From Spirosoma sordidisoli (GTDB taxonomy: Bacteria > Bacteroidota > Bacteroidia > Cytophagales > Spirosomataceae), in assembly GCF_004138325.1 (NCBI RefSeq), contig NZ_SBLB01000005.1, positions 248,001-312,000 of the forward strand: a stretch of 64,000 nt of DNA, given 5' to 3'. Below the pieces are notes generated by a model. The model saw only the letters and a program-made list of their open reading frames with translations, ran no database searches and was not told the DNA's origin. A program made the translations under genes and the position numbers. Positions 18,701 to 28,000 of the stretch are shown in pieces. Each line of letters starts with the position of its first letter. Within the stretch, counting starts at the first letter, position 1.

Positions 18701-20172
18701 ACCAAAACGTCTACGACCGGATACTGCACGGACTGCGGGTCCGGTTCCGGCCGGTGATCATGACGGCGGCTGTAGCGTCGCTGGGATTTCTGCCGATGGC
18801 GCTGTCGACATCGGCCGGGGCGGAGGTGCAGAAGCCGCTGGCTACGGTCGTAATCGGTGGCCTGATTACCGCTACGCTGCTGACGCTGGTGGTGCTGCCG
18901 GTATTGTACAGCCTGGTTGCGGGTTGGACAAGAAAACGCCAGAATCCGTCGTCAGCGCCCTTACCCACCGCCCTGGGACTGCTGCTGCTGGGCCTGGCTA
19001 CCTCGACCAGCGGCCAGACAACCCGGCTCAACCTGGGGCAGGCCGTAGAGACGGCCAGTCGGCAGAGTTTGCTGCTGCGCGGCAGTGCGCTCGAGGCCGA
19101 GAGCCAGCGGGCCCTGATCGGATCGGCCTTCGACCCGGCCAAAACCGGCGTTGAGGTTCAGGTCGGGCAAACCCAGGCTCAGCCAACCGACTATATTGTA
19201 GGGGTTACGCAGTCGTTCGCGCTGCCGTCGTTCTACCGGGCGCAGCGGCAGTTGTACCAGAGCACCGCCACGGCGGCCGAACGGCGGCTGGCCCTCCGGC
19301 GGCTGCAACTGGCCACGAGTGTGAAGCAGGCCTATTATCAGCTGCTGTTCGATAACCGGCTGGCCACCCTGTTGCGCCGACAGGACAGCCTGTTCCAGAA
19401 TGCGGCCCGGGCGGCTGGCGTACGGTACAAAACCGGCGAAACCAACCGGCTCGAGCAGGTCTCGGCCGATACGCGCCTGCAGAGCGTGCGGCTGCGCCAG
19501 CTCACCCTCCGGGCCGATATAGAGGCCCACACCCGGGCCTTGCAGCTGCTGATCAACACGCCCGACCCGGTAATCATCGACACGACGATAGCCCTCCGGC
19601 GCGACCTGCCCGCCGGAACACCACTGGCTACGGCCGATGCCGGGCCGGTGGCCGATACCAACCCGGCGCTGGCGGTTCTGCAGCAGGAGCGGACCATCAG
19701 CCGCAACCAGACCTATCTGGAGCGGCAGCGGCTCAAGCCCGATCTGCTGGTTGGCTATTACAACCAGTCGATCAACCGGGAGCTGAGTTTCAACGTGCTG
19801 CAGGCCGGGGTGTCGTTTCCGCTGTTTGCGCAGGCCACCAAAGCCCGGATTGCAGCCGCCCGCATCAACGAACAACTGACCGACGCCAACTTTCAGTACG
19901 CGCAAACGCAGCTAACCGGCCAGCTGGCCATTCTGCAGCGCAATGCCGAAACGCTACGGGCCTCGCTCGCTTATTTCGACGAAGCCGCCCTGCCCCAGGC
20001 CCGGCTGATCCAGTCGACGGCGCTGCGGAGCTACCGCGCGGGCGAAATCGATTACGTTGAGTTTTTTCAGGCCATTCAGCAGGCGTTTGCCATCGAAGAG
20101 CAGTACCTCAGCGCCTTGTTTAATTATACCACCGTGGTGATCCAGGCTGAGCAGCTGCTGGGCATCGACTAA
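15775..20172 (+). CDS. czcA: CusA/CzcA heavy-metal RND efflux pump fused to a TolC/CzcC-like outer-membrane factor
   Basis: 1465 aa from the ATG at 15775, which restores the usual N-terminus FDAIIRFSIRNKLV. Residues 1 to about 1050 are a full RND pump of the heavy-metal (HME) class, with a helix-4 charged motif DFGLIVDGSIIIVEAV typical of CzcA/CusA and two large periplasmic loops. After a hydrophobic, signal-like linker (about 1060-1082, ending SGQ) come about 380 residues of outer-membrane efflux protein with two coiled-coil TolC repeats (LNLGQAVETA ... LATSVKQAYYQLLF ... YRAGEIDYVEFFQA). The fusion joins inner-membrane pump and outer-membrane channel in one chain, a known arrangement in Bacteroidota. 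With the adaptor at 20184 it would export divalent or monovalent metal ions. Confidence 0.93.
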   Translation: MFDAIIRFSIRNKLVIGAFVLALMGWGGYSAWNLPIDAVPDITNNQVVVITQTPALAAQEAERFVTTPLELAMANLQNVEEIRSVSKLGLSVLTVVFTEDTDMLKARQLVSEQMQNALKDIPADYGRPFLAPITTGLGEIYQYTLVPQRGYEGKYSLTELRSIQDWIVKRQLAGIPGVIEISSFGGFLKQYEVAVDPDRLRAAGITLTELADAMARNNANTGGSYIERNSQAYFIRGEGAVSSLKDIENIIVRTSHDGPGGTSVPVRIGNVATVRFGHAVRFGALTRNGDGEAVGGIVLMLKGADSETTIRGVKERIGRIQASLPEGVKIVPFIDRTKLIGKTITTVTRNLVEGGLIVVTVLLLLMGSWRAGLIVASVIPLAMLFTLGMMKTLGLSANLMSLGAIDFGLIVDGSIIIVEAVLHHFSRIGSANGSSSIAQSLNRSFTQAEMDEAVFESASAIRRSAAFGEIIILIVYLPILSLTGIEGKMFRPMAETVGFAILAALVLSLTYVPMMSALLLPKTLDTRRTLSDRLMDWLYRQYEPLARLALRWRKTTVAVALAMLAGVVLLFGRLGGEFIPQLDEGDMAIDFRMPSGTSLSATIDASLKAQKALRTHFHEVKQIVGRIGASEIPTDPMPVEQVDLMITMKDRADWTNATDRDDMAEKMGAVLAQEVPGAGVEFTQPIQMRFNEMITGVKSDIVVKIFGDDLQTLFERASAAGRLIEAVPGVAGLRVEQTVGLPQINVQYDRARLVQYGLSVADVNRLIKAGFAGEITGPVYEGERRYDMVVRLASTSRQGLTDLSGLYVPLPQGGSVPLSEVATVSYIQAPAQISHDGTKRRITIGVSIRGRDVESVVNDIRSQIEPRIKLPPGYYYTYGGAFENLEKAKERLSVAVPVALFLIFVLLFATFNSLTYALLIFSSIPLAAVGGVLALWLRDMPFSISAGVGFIALFGVAVLNGIVLIGYLNELEKQGDQNVYDRILHGLRVRFRPVIMTAAVASLGFLPMALSTSAGAEVQKPLATVVIGGLITATLLTLVVLPVLYSLVAGWTRKRQNPSSAPLPTALGLLLLGLATSTSGQTTRLNLGQAVETASRQSLLLRGSALEAESQRALIGSAFDPAKTGVEVQVGQTQAQPTDYIVGVTQSFALPSFYRAQRQLYQSTATAAERRLALRRLQLATSVKQAYYQLLFDNRLATLLRRQDSLFQNAARAAGVRYKTGETNRLEQVSADTRLQSVRLRQLTLRADIEAHTRALQLLINTPDPVIIDTTIALRRDLPAGTPLATADAGPVADTNPALAVLQQERTISRNQTYLERQRLKPDLLVGYYNQSINRELSFNVLQAGVSFPLFAQATKARIAAARINEQLTDANFQYAQTQLTGQLAILQRNAETLRASLAYFDEAALPQARLIQSTALRSYRAGEIDYVEFFQAIQQAFAIEEQYLSALFNYTTVVIQAEQLLGID

Positions 20173-20183
20173 CGACCATACCG

Positions 20184-21338
20184 ATGAAATACATCCTGAT
20201 TTTCTATACGACCCTGGCCCTGCTGGCCTGTAACACCCCGCAAAAAAACGACGAAAACGCGGCCGAAGAAACGCCGGCCGCCGGTCCCGCTGACCAGATT
20301 TCACTTACCCCCGGCCAGCTGAAGGCCATAGGGCTGCAGCTGGGATCGGCCAGCCAGACAACCGTAAACGACGAGGTGAAAACGACGGGAACTGTTGACG
20401 TGCCTCCGCAGTATATGGCGTCGATCAGTCCGTTGATTGGCGGGGTGATCAAGAGCGTAAACGTACTGCCCGGTCAGCGCGTCGGGAAAGGGGCTACCCT
20501 GGCTACCCTGCAAAGCCTCGACTATATTCAGATGCAGCAGGATTACCTGCAGGCGGTCAGTCAGTTAGCCTATCAGCAGGCCGAGCTGAAACGGCAGCAG
20601 ACGCTGATCAGCGAAGATGTAGGCGCCCGCAAGCGACTCGAACAGGTCGAGGCCGACTACGGCAGCAACCGGGCGCTGGTCAGCTCGCTGGCGCTCAAGC
20701 TCCGCACGCTGGGTACGTCGGTCGAGTCGCTGCAGTCGGGGAAGTTGTCGCCGGTGATGCGGATAACGTCGCCGGTGGCGGGATACGTTACGGTGTCTGC
20801 CGTGCATCTGGGTCAGCAGGTAGCCACGGCCGATGTGTTGTTCCAGGTCATGGATCAGTCGCACAAGCACCTCGAACTGAGCGTTTACGAGGCCGATGCC
20901 TACAAGGTGAAGAACGGGCAGGTGATCGAGCTTACCGATCCGAAGCTGGGGTCGGGCACCCTCCGCGGCCGGGTGTATCTGGTCGGCAAGGCGTTCGAAG
21001 GCGAGGCCCGGACCATTACCGTACACGGCCATATCGATAATGAAGCGCAGGAAGCCCGGCTTATTCCCGGCATGTTCCTGAACGCCCGCATCCTGACGGG
21101 CGCGCGCCTGGCCACAACCCTGCCCGAAGAGGCCGTTGTCCGGAAAGGGCAGAACGGTTTCGTTTTCGTAGCCACCAGCGAAGCCCGCACTTACAAACGG
21201 ATTCCGGTGCGGCTGGGCATCGCCGAGAACGGCCGTCTCGAAGTCATAACGCCGGCCGATCTCTCTAAGGTCGTGATCAAAGGAGCCTACCTGCTCGAAG
21301 CCGAGCTGATGAAAGGCGAAGGCGAAGAAGAGGAATAG
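20184..21338 (+). CDS. czcB: Periplasmic adaptor (membrane fusion) lipoprotein of the heavy-metal RND pump
   Basis: 384 aa. A lipoprotein signal ends with LLAC. The chain then shows the biotinyl-lipoyl-like half motif (GGVIKSVNVLPGQRVGKG), a coiled-coil hairpin (about 115-180) and the returning half (ITSPVAGYVTVSAVHLGQQV), followed by beta-barrel domains. It starts 12 bp after the pump gene and ends in a terminator, so the two are one operon. It links the inner-membrane pump to the TolC-like portion. Confidence 0.92.
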   Translation: MKYILIFYTTLALLACNTPQKNDENAAEETPAAGPADQISLTPGQLKAIGLQLGSASQTTVNDEVKTTGTVDVPPQYMASISPLIGGVIKSVNVLPGQRVGKGATLATLQSLDYIQMQQDYLQAVSQLAYQQAELKRQQTLISEDVGARKRLEQVEADYGSNRALVSSLALKLRTLGTSVESLQSGKLSPVMRITSPVAGYVTVSAVHLGQQVATADVLFQVMDQSHKHLELSVYEADAYKVKNGQVIELTDPKLGSGTLRGRVYLVGKAFEGEARTITVHGHIDNEAQEARLIPGMFLNARILTGARLATTLPEEAVVRKGQNGFVFVATSEARTYKRIPVRLGIAENGRLEVITPADLSKVVIKGAYLLEAELMKGEGEEEE

Positions 21339-21357
21339 GTTCTGGTGCTTATTGAGG

Positions 21358-21404
21358 AAGGTAGTGATGGCATGACCCGCAAGTCGTACCGCCACTACCT
21401 TTTT
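21358..21404. terminator. Terminator between convergent genes
   Basis: Inverted repeat AAGGTAGTG (21358-21366) and CACTACCTT (21393-21401), with further imperfect pairing inward and a T-run on the plus strand. It lies between czcB and the convergent dehydrogenase. Confidence 0.75.
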
Positions 21405-24364
21405 CATTTCAGCGCGTCGAAGAGGATTTCGGCGGGGTGCTGGGCGGTTCGGCCGGTGCCGTCGTGGATCTGGTGGCGGCAGGAGGTGCCCGGTGCGGCA
21501 ATGATGACCTCGTCGGGTTGTTGCCGAACCGCCGGAAACAGCACCAGCTCCCCGATCTTCATCGATACCTCATAATGCTCGGCTTCGTAGCCAAACGAAC
21601 CCGCCATGCCGCAGCAGCCCGACGGAATCAGCTGTACGGTGTAGTTTTTAGGTAGTGAGAGCGACTTCTTCCCCGGCACCAGCGACGATACGGCTTTCTG
21701 CTGGCAGTGGCCGTGGAGCTTGATGAGCCGGGTTTCGTCGGTGAACTGCTCGGGCCGGATGCGTCCCGCGTCGGACTCGCGCGCTATGAACTCCTCAAAC
21801 GTCAGCGCGTGTTCGGCAATCCGCTTCGCATCGGCCACCAGCGACTCATCGACCAGGTCGGGGTATTCGTCGCGGAAGGTCAGGATGGCCGATGGTTCCA
21901 GCCCGACCAGGGGCGTTTCGGCGGTGATAAGCTGGCTCAGGGCGCGGATGTTCCGCTCGGCCAGGGTTTTGGCATATTTCAGCATGCCCTTCGACAGAGC
22001 CGCCCGGCCACTCTCGCCATGTTCGGGGATGATAAGCTCGTAGCCCAGCCGCCGGAACAGTTCGATGGCTTTCTTGCCGACTTCTACATCGTTGTAGTTC
22101 GTAAACTCGTCGCAGAAGAGATAAAGCCGGGGAGCTGCCCCCTCGGGTTTGGCAACGGGCTGGCGCCGGCTCCAGGCCCGCACGGTCGTTTTGCCCAGCA
22201 GCGGCATGGTCCGGTCGGGGTGAAAACCGACGATGCGGTTGGCAATACGCCGGAGAGCGGGCGTTCCCAGCACCCCGTTCCAGGCCCAGGGTATGTAGCT
22301 GGCCAGCCCCGCCAACCGGGTGAAGTTAGCAATCAGCCGCGACCGGATCGGTACGCCGTTGGTGTCGTAGTAATGCTGCAGAAACTCGGCCTTGAGCTTG
22401 GCCACGTCCACGTTGGACGGGCATTCGTTCTTGCAGCCTTTGCACGACAAACAGAGGTCGTATACCTGCTTGATTTCTTCGTGGTCGAATCGGTTGTCTT
22501 TCGGCGAGTGGGTCAGCATCTCGCGCAGGATGTTGGCCCGCGCCCGCGTCGTGTCTTTTTCGTTGCGGGTAGCCATGTAGCTGGGGCACATCGTTCCGCC
22601 CGACGATTGGGTTTTGCGGCAGTCGCCCGAGCCGTTGCACTGCTCGGCATGCTGCAGCACGTCCTGATTGTGGTAGCGGAAATAAGTCTGGAAGCGGGGT
22701 GTCTGCTGACCGGCTTCGTAGCGCAGAAACGTATCCATGGGGGGCGTTTCTACAATCTTGCCGGGGTTGAAGATGCCGTCGGGGTCCCAGGTATGCTTGA
22801 TCTGCCGCATCAGCTCGTAGTTGTGCGGCCCAACCATTTGCGGGATAAACTCACCCCGGAGCCGCCCGTCGCCATGTTCGCCCGAGAGGGAGCCGTTGTA
22901 TTTCTTGACGAGCGTGGCTATTTCTTCCGCAATGAGTCGGTACTGCCGGTGGCCTTCGGCAGTTTTCAGGTTGATAATCGGCCGTAGGTGTAGCTCACCC
23001 GACCCGGCATGGGCGTAGTGAACCGACGTCATGTTGTGTTTCCGCAGAATCTCGTTGAACTCACGGATGTAGTCGGGCAGGTCGCGCACGTCGACCGCCG
23101 TATCTTCAATGACCGCCACCGCTTTTTCGTCGCCGGGGAGGTTGCCCAGCAGGCCGAGACCGGCTTTGCGGAGCGTCCAGATCTTTTTGGTATCGTCGCC
23201 GAACAGGAGCGGGAAGTGGTAGCCCAGTCCGGCCGCCCGCATCTCGGCTTCCATCTGCGCGGCCAACTGCTCAATCTCGGCGCGCGTATCGCGGGAGAGG
23301 TCAACGACCAGAATGATGGGAAAATGGTTGGTCGGTGTTTTCTGCACGAAAAACGAGTTTTTTCGCTGCTCGGCGTTCTCATCGGCCCGTTCCAGAATAA
23401 TATCGTCGATGAGTTCAACGGCGTAGGGACCGTAGTTCAGCGCCACCAGCGTAGCGCGCAGCGACTCATCGATGGAGTGGCAGTGAACGCAGACCAGACC
23501 GGTTTCTTTGGGCGGCAGCGGCACCAGGTTCAGCTTGATTTCGGTCAGGAAGCAAAGCGTCCCTTCGGAGCCGGCAATAAATTTGGCCAGGTTGAAAGGC
23601 GGCCCGGTCGGCGTAAATGGCTCCATCTCCAGCACCTCGTCGAGGGCGTAGCCAGTGTTGCGCCGTTCGATGGTGCGTTTGGGGAAGTTGCGCCGGATTT
23701 CGTCCTGGTTGGCCGGGTCGGAGAGGATGGCGCTGGTTTTAAGCAGGATCTTGTCGGCCAGGGTGGCAGACCCGTTTTTGCGGCTGGCTTCGCTGACCTG
23801 TTTGGTGAAGTCCCAGCCGCTCATGGGGCCAAACTCCGCTTCGGAACCGTCGGCCAGCAGTGCTTTTACCGACAGCGTATGGTTGCGCGTATCGCGATAT
23901 ACGACCGAGTTGGAGCCGCAGGAGTTGTTGCCAACCATACCGCCGATCATGGCCCGGTTGGCCGTTGAGGTTTCGGGGCCGAAATACAGGCCGTAGGGCT
24001 TCAGAAACCGGTTCAGCTCATCGCGCACGACGCCGGGCTGCACGCGTACCCAGCGCTCCTCGGCGTTTACTTCCAGAATCTGCGTAAAATGCTTCGAGAC
24101 GTCGACCACGATACCGGCGCCAACGACCTGCCCCGCCAGCGACGTACCCGCCGTGCGCGGAATGAGCGACAGCTTGTGCTCCCGCGCGAAGGCAATGAGC
24201 GTTTTGAGGTCGTCGATCGTTTTAGGAACCGCCACGGCCGCCGGCATCTCGCGGTAGGCCGATGCGTCGGTGGCGTAGAGCGTCCGATGGGTGGTATCCG
24301 TAAAGAAATCGCCCGTCAGGCGGGCCTTCAGGTCATCGAACGGCTGATCAATTGTTGTGGGCAT
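21404..24364 (-). CDS. YdiJ-like FAD and Fe-S dehydrogenase (2-hydroxyacid type)
   Basis: 986 aa using the ATG at 24364; an upstream start at 24418 adds 18 residues unlike the family. Domain order: FAD_binding_4 (about 30-230, PRTAGTSLAGQVVG and NNSCGSNS), FAD-oxidase C-terminal domain (about 240-520, SGEHGDGRLRGEF), ferredoxin-like Fe-S region with CNGSGDC and CLSCKGCKNECPSN (about 590-665), and a C-terminal CCG-type domain (SGCCGMAGSFGYE). This three-part layout and length match YdiJ of E. coli, a membrane-associated D-2-hydroxyacid (reported D-2-hydroxyglutarate) dehydrogenase feeding electrons to quinones. It is a single gene. Confidence 0.9.
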   Translation of the reverse strand: MPTTIDQPFDDLKARLTGDFFTDTTHRTLYATDASAYREMPAAVAVPKTIDDLKTLIAFAREHKLSLIPRTAGTSLAGQVVGAGIVVDVSKHFTQILEVNAEERWVRVQPGVVRDELNRFLKPYGLYFGPETSTANRAMIGGMVGNNSCGSNSVVYRDTRNHTLSVKALLADGSEAEFGPMSGWDFTKQVSEASRKNGSATLADKILLKTSAILSDPANQDEIRRNFPKRTIERRNTGYALDEVLEMEPFTPTGPPFNLAKFIAGSEGTLCFLTEIKLNLVPLPPKETGLVCVHCHSIDESLRATLVALNYGPYAVELIDDIILERADENAEQRKNSFFVQKTPTNHFPIILVVDLSRDTRAEIEQLAAQMEAEMRAAGLGYHFPLLFGDDTKKIWTLRKAGLGLLGNLPGDEKAVAVIEDTAVDVRDLPDYIREFNEILRKHNMTSVHYAHAGSGELHLRPIINLKTAEGHRQYRLIAEEIATLVKKYNGSLSGEHGDGRLRGEFIPQMVGPHNYELMRQIKHTWDPDGIFNPGKIVETPPMDTFLRYEAGQQTPRFQTYFRYHNQDVLQHAEQCNGSGDCRKTQSSGGTMCPSYMATRNEKDTTRARANILREMLTHSPKDNRFDHEEIKQVYDLCLSCKGCKNECPSNVDVAKLKAEFLQHYYDTNGVPIRSRLIANFTRLAGLASYIPWAWNGVLGTPALRRIANRIVGFHPDRTMPLLGKTTVRAWSRRQPVAKPEGAAPRLYLFCDEFTNYNDVEVGKKAIELFRRLGYELIIPEHGESGRAALSKGMLKYAKTLAERNIRALSQLITAETPLVGLEPSAILTFRDEYPDLVDESLVADAKRIAEHALTFEEFIARESDAGRIRPEQFTDETRLIKLHGHCQQKAVSSLVPGKKSLSLPKNYTVQLIPSGCCGMAGSFGYEAEHYEVSMKIGELVLFPAVRQQPDEVIIAAPGTSCRHQIHDGTGRTAQHPAEILFDALK

Positions 24365-24593
24365 CGCAGGCAAATAGAAGCGGGAATCGGACGGTAAAGA
24401 TAACGAAAAGAACCGCAACTGTGGCTGAAAAACAGGGATCCGGCCCGCTTCCCACCAGCCACCGGGCCGATTGGCGTATCGGGAAAAAGGACATTTGGGC
24501 AGGCAATCGGCGGGTTCGTGTAAAATCTTTTTTTTCGGCCGAATCCGGTAGCAACTTCAATCCATCGAAACGCAAACGAAACCACAAACGGCC

Positions 24594-24791
24594 ATGACCA
24601 CGTACCTCTACAACCTGAACACGCTGAACTCGGGTACCGCACAATTCAACGCCTGGGCTGCACCTGGCGGTTACTGCAAATCTGTTCGGTCGGGCTCGGC
24701 CGATGCCGACGACCTGCTGGTCAACGAGCAATGGAATTCGTTCGATGGTTCGCCGGGGCTGAACCGCAGCACCCGCTCCATCGGGTTCTAG
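24594..24791 (+). CDS. Small 65-aa peptide at the edge of the RiPP locus (possible precursor)
   Basis: 65 aa, no signal peptide or known domain. It contains NAWAAPGGYCKS with a single Cys, and the second half is rich in Ser, Asp and Asn. A pyrimidine-rich stretch lies upstream (about 24520-24540) and the frame has a plausible ATG. Its place next to a LanB dehydratase and a second small acidic peptide suggests a RiPP substrate or accessory peptide, but there is no close sequence match to the precursors at 30216 or 35222-36851. Function unknown. Confidence 0.45.
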   Translation: MTTYLYNLNTLNSGTAQFNAWAAPGGYCKSVRSGSADADDLLVNEQWNSFDGSPGLNRSTRSIGF

Positions 24792-24850
24792 CCCGACCGG
24801 CCACCTGCCTTGCTTTTCCTATCCGTTCTATACGCTAATTACCAAAAGTC

Positions 24851-25012
24851 ATGAAACTAACGAACCTGTCCGGCTCCGACTGGATGAATTTCGACGATGT
24901 TGATTCGAACGACGACGCGCTGTTCGCCGTGACGCAGAACGACCTGGATGCTATAGAAGAGCAGATCCGGTTAATGGAAACGAGTCCGCGTATGCCCCAT
25001 TCGGGGAACTAG
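24851..25012 (+). CDS. Small 53-aa acidic peptide convergent to lanB
   Basis: 53 aa from the ATG at 24851 (MKLTNLSGSDWMNFDD...), very rich in Asp/Glu in the middle (DDVDSNDDALF), with a helical segment NDLDAIEEQIRLMETS and a short basic end. It ends 16 bp before the convergent lanB stop. The size and acidic leader-like composition fit a RiPP precursor or a small carrier, but nothing proves it. Confidence 0.45.
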   Translation: MKLTNLSGSDWMNFDDVDSNDDALFAVTQNDLDAIEEQIRLMETSPRMPHSGN

Positions 25013-25028
25013 GCCCGTGCCGAAGCGC

Positions 25029-28000
25029 CTATCGGTTTCGCTTCAGCAGGGAGGTGTATTCTTTGGTCAGCAGATGATACACCAGAAATTCGTGCCGCCG
25101 GTTTTCGGTCGGAAAAATCCGATTTAGCAGCATGTGCAGCATGGGAAACAGCAGCTCTTCGAGCTGCTGGTCATTGCATACCGTTGTTCGCAGCTGCGAC
25201 ACCAGCCGCTGACTGCGCTGGTTATACGGGCTTATGTCTACGGGCGGCACAAACGCTGTCAGCGCGTCGTGTATCAAGGGCCGGTAGAGCCGGTAGTGCT
25301 GGTCAAGCTGAACGAGTAAGGCCTTGTCGGCCCGGAACTCGCGGCTGAACGCATCCCGGAAGGCCGTTAGCAGCCGCGTCCGTTCGGCAAGAGGAATCTG
25401 CCACTGGTCGAGCAGACGATCCGTCAGGCCACAGGCATAATAAAGCCGTCGGCTGTCGTCGTGCTGGCTGATGTCCTGCAATACGGGCAGCAGCAGCTCA
25501 CTCTCCTGACAAAACCATTCTTCACAATACAGAATTCGCCCGGCACCGTATCGTTCCACCTCCCGGTGGTAGGTGTCGACCTGTATGCGGTAAACGGACC
25601 CCTCGGCCGTCAGCTGCTGCAGCCAGCCCGTTACATCTGTCAGCAGGGCCGATGCCTGACCGGGCTCGCTCTGGAACCGCAGGCGCAGGTGGGGTTCAGG
25701 CTGGTTATACCGCACAAAGAACCACTGCCGCAGCAATCCGCTCGTCCGCAGTCCGTCAATGAGCCACGGAAGCTGATCAGTCAGCAGCTGCTCGGCGGTT
25801 TGTTCGCCCGTAATAATCTTCAGATAAAGCCACTCACTGCCGGGCGGAAAACTGCGCCGGAGGGTAGTGGTATTTTGCGCTGGTTCGTAGGCCAGACGTT
25901 CGGGCCGGGGAAAGGTCATCGGCAGAATCAGCTCGCTAACCCGCTCGTGGCCGACCTCACCCGCCCAGCAGGTCTGCTCCGACAGCAGCCACTCTTTGAG
26001 CTGAAGCTGACCCCGTTTCCGCAGTTCTTCGGTCAGCAGCGCGCAGCTCAGCCCACAGTTCAGATCGAGCGGTAGTTCGTTATCGGCTTCGGCCAGCACT
26101 ACGTAGCGGGGTACCCGGTAGCTGGCCCGCCAGCTGGCAATCCAGTCAGATTTTGTCAACGGCCAGTCGGCACTGCTCAGCCGCCAGGACGCCCGGCTCA
26201 GAATAACGTTTTTGTAGCGTACCTGCGGCAACTGCGGCAGCGACGCCAGCGGCCCCCAGTCCCAACCCACATTCAGCCGGCCTTCCTGCATCTGCAAATC
26301 ACACAGAAACCGGTAATGGGCCAGTCCCTGCGAGTAGTTATGCGCCGTTGACAGGCGCGGAATAACCCGTTTGCCCAACCGCCGGGACCGGATCACGAGC
26401 TGCTGTCCTTTCGGTGCCGACACCCACAGATCGTCGAGTGGCAGCTGTTGCTCGTCGGGTACGCTGCCGGCGGTCAGGATCGGAATCTCGTAGTCGCGGA
26501 GTACGGGTCGGCAAAGCACGTTGGCGGTTCGGGCGCCGGGCAGGTGTACAATCTCGGCCCAGAGCGCGTCGGGGTCGCTTTGTTCTTCCTGCCGCAGTCC
26601 GGCCCGTAGCGCCTGCTCCAGATCAGCATCCAGATGCGCCATACGCCCCAGCAGATTCCCTGCCGACGGTCCGCCACTGGCCGCCAGGTGGAACAGCCAG
26701 TCGCCGGCGTCGATGGCTTCGGCCGAACGGGCCAGTAAATACCCGATCCAGTAGCCGCTGGAAGGCAGGGCGGGGGCGGGTTGGCCCTCGGTCATACTGT
26801 CTATATCGGCGTCGGTCAGCACTAGTACGGGCTTTTCCTGCCGCATGGCACTGGTATAGAGCCGGAGCATGGTCTGGTGGAGGGGGCTGAAGGCCATATC
26901 CTGCGCCTGGGCCACGGGCCAGGTGAGGCCTTCCAGCAGGGCCGACGATACGTTACTGCCGCCATAGCCGATGCCTGCGTCGGGGTCCAGCGCCAGCAGC
27001 AGCGGCACCTCCTGTTCTTCATACCGTTCGTAGAATCGCTGCCGGAACTCGGTCAGAAAAGTGTTGGTGGGTGGGCGCTGGAAGGGCAGAACCCGGCGGA
27101 GGGTGTCGAGCAGAGCCGTCTGGAAGGCCGTACTGAGGGTATTCTGTAGCGTTGGGAAGTAGCTGTCTCCCTGAACCATGTGGGCGTCGGCTGGCCCCAG
27201 CAGTGGTTCGAGCGTTTTTTCGAGCGCGATGCAGTCGGCTGCGCGGGCGTGGCAGAGATTGGCCTGTACCGACCGCAATACGGCCAGTGTAGGTTTCTGC
27301 CCCGGCAACCCGGCCAGGCGGTCGATGAGCCGGCCCAGGGCATCGGGGCCGGTCAGGGTTGGTTCAAACTCCGAGAGTAGTAGCTGGTTATCAATCAGGT
27401 GGGTCAGGAAATTGATAGCTTCCTGCTCCGAAATTCCCTCGCGCGTGAGTACGGCGGTCAGGTCGGCCTGGGTAGCACCGGTCCGGGCGGCCATCAGCAC
27501 CCGTTGCAGGTAGTGGGAGTTGTCGGTAATGCTGAGCACATAGCCATCCCGTACGGACGCGTCGCGGGTGGCTTCTACGTAGCGCAGGTCTGGTCCAACG
27601 GGGTAGGTGGTGGTGTTGGCCCGGTAGCGCACAAACGGCTTCACCTCGTCTGCCTGGCTGACGCGTTGCAGCAGGCGGGCCAGCGTATGGGCGTCGAGCC
27701 GGGTGTGGGTTCGGATGGGTTGCTGCCCGTCGAAACGAACGCCTGTCTGGGATCCCCACGTTCCGATCGATATGCCCGAGAACAGGCCGAAGGGCGTGGC
27801 TCGGGTGGCCATACGGATCATGTATTTGTACAACGTTTTGAGCAGCTTCTCCGACGGGTCGAGCGTACCGGCCAGCCAGCTCTGGCACTGTCGGTACACC
27901 TCCGGCGACGCGTAATAGAGCGCATCCTGCAACAGTGGCTCGCGGTACAGGGCCGCCAGGCTCTCCGTCAGCGGAACCCCCTGCTGTAGCTGCTGCTGTA

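Noticed and set aside
17104..18729. 541-aa and 439-aa minus-strand open frames across czcA
   Set aside because: Shadows of a well-conserved RND pump in GC-rich DNA; composition rich in His/Gln/Arg without motifs.
21707..22987. 426-aa plus-strand open frame opposite the FAD/Fe-S dehydrogenase
   Set aside because: The minus strand has clear FAD and Fe-S motifs throughout.
24511..24570. Fifth LytTR-like site before the 65-aa peptide
   Set aside because: A GTAAAAT and T-run resemble site P3, but the 21-bp upstream half-site is lacking and the distance to the -7-like sequence is off by about two bases.
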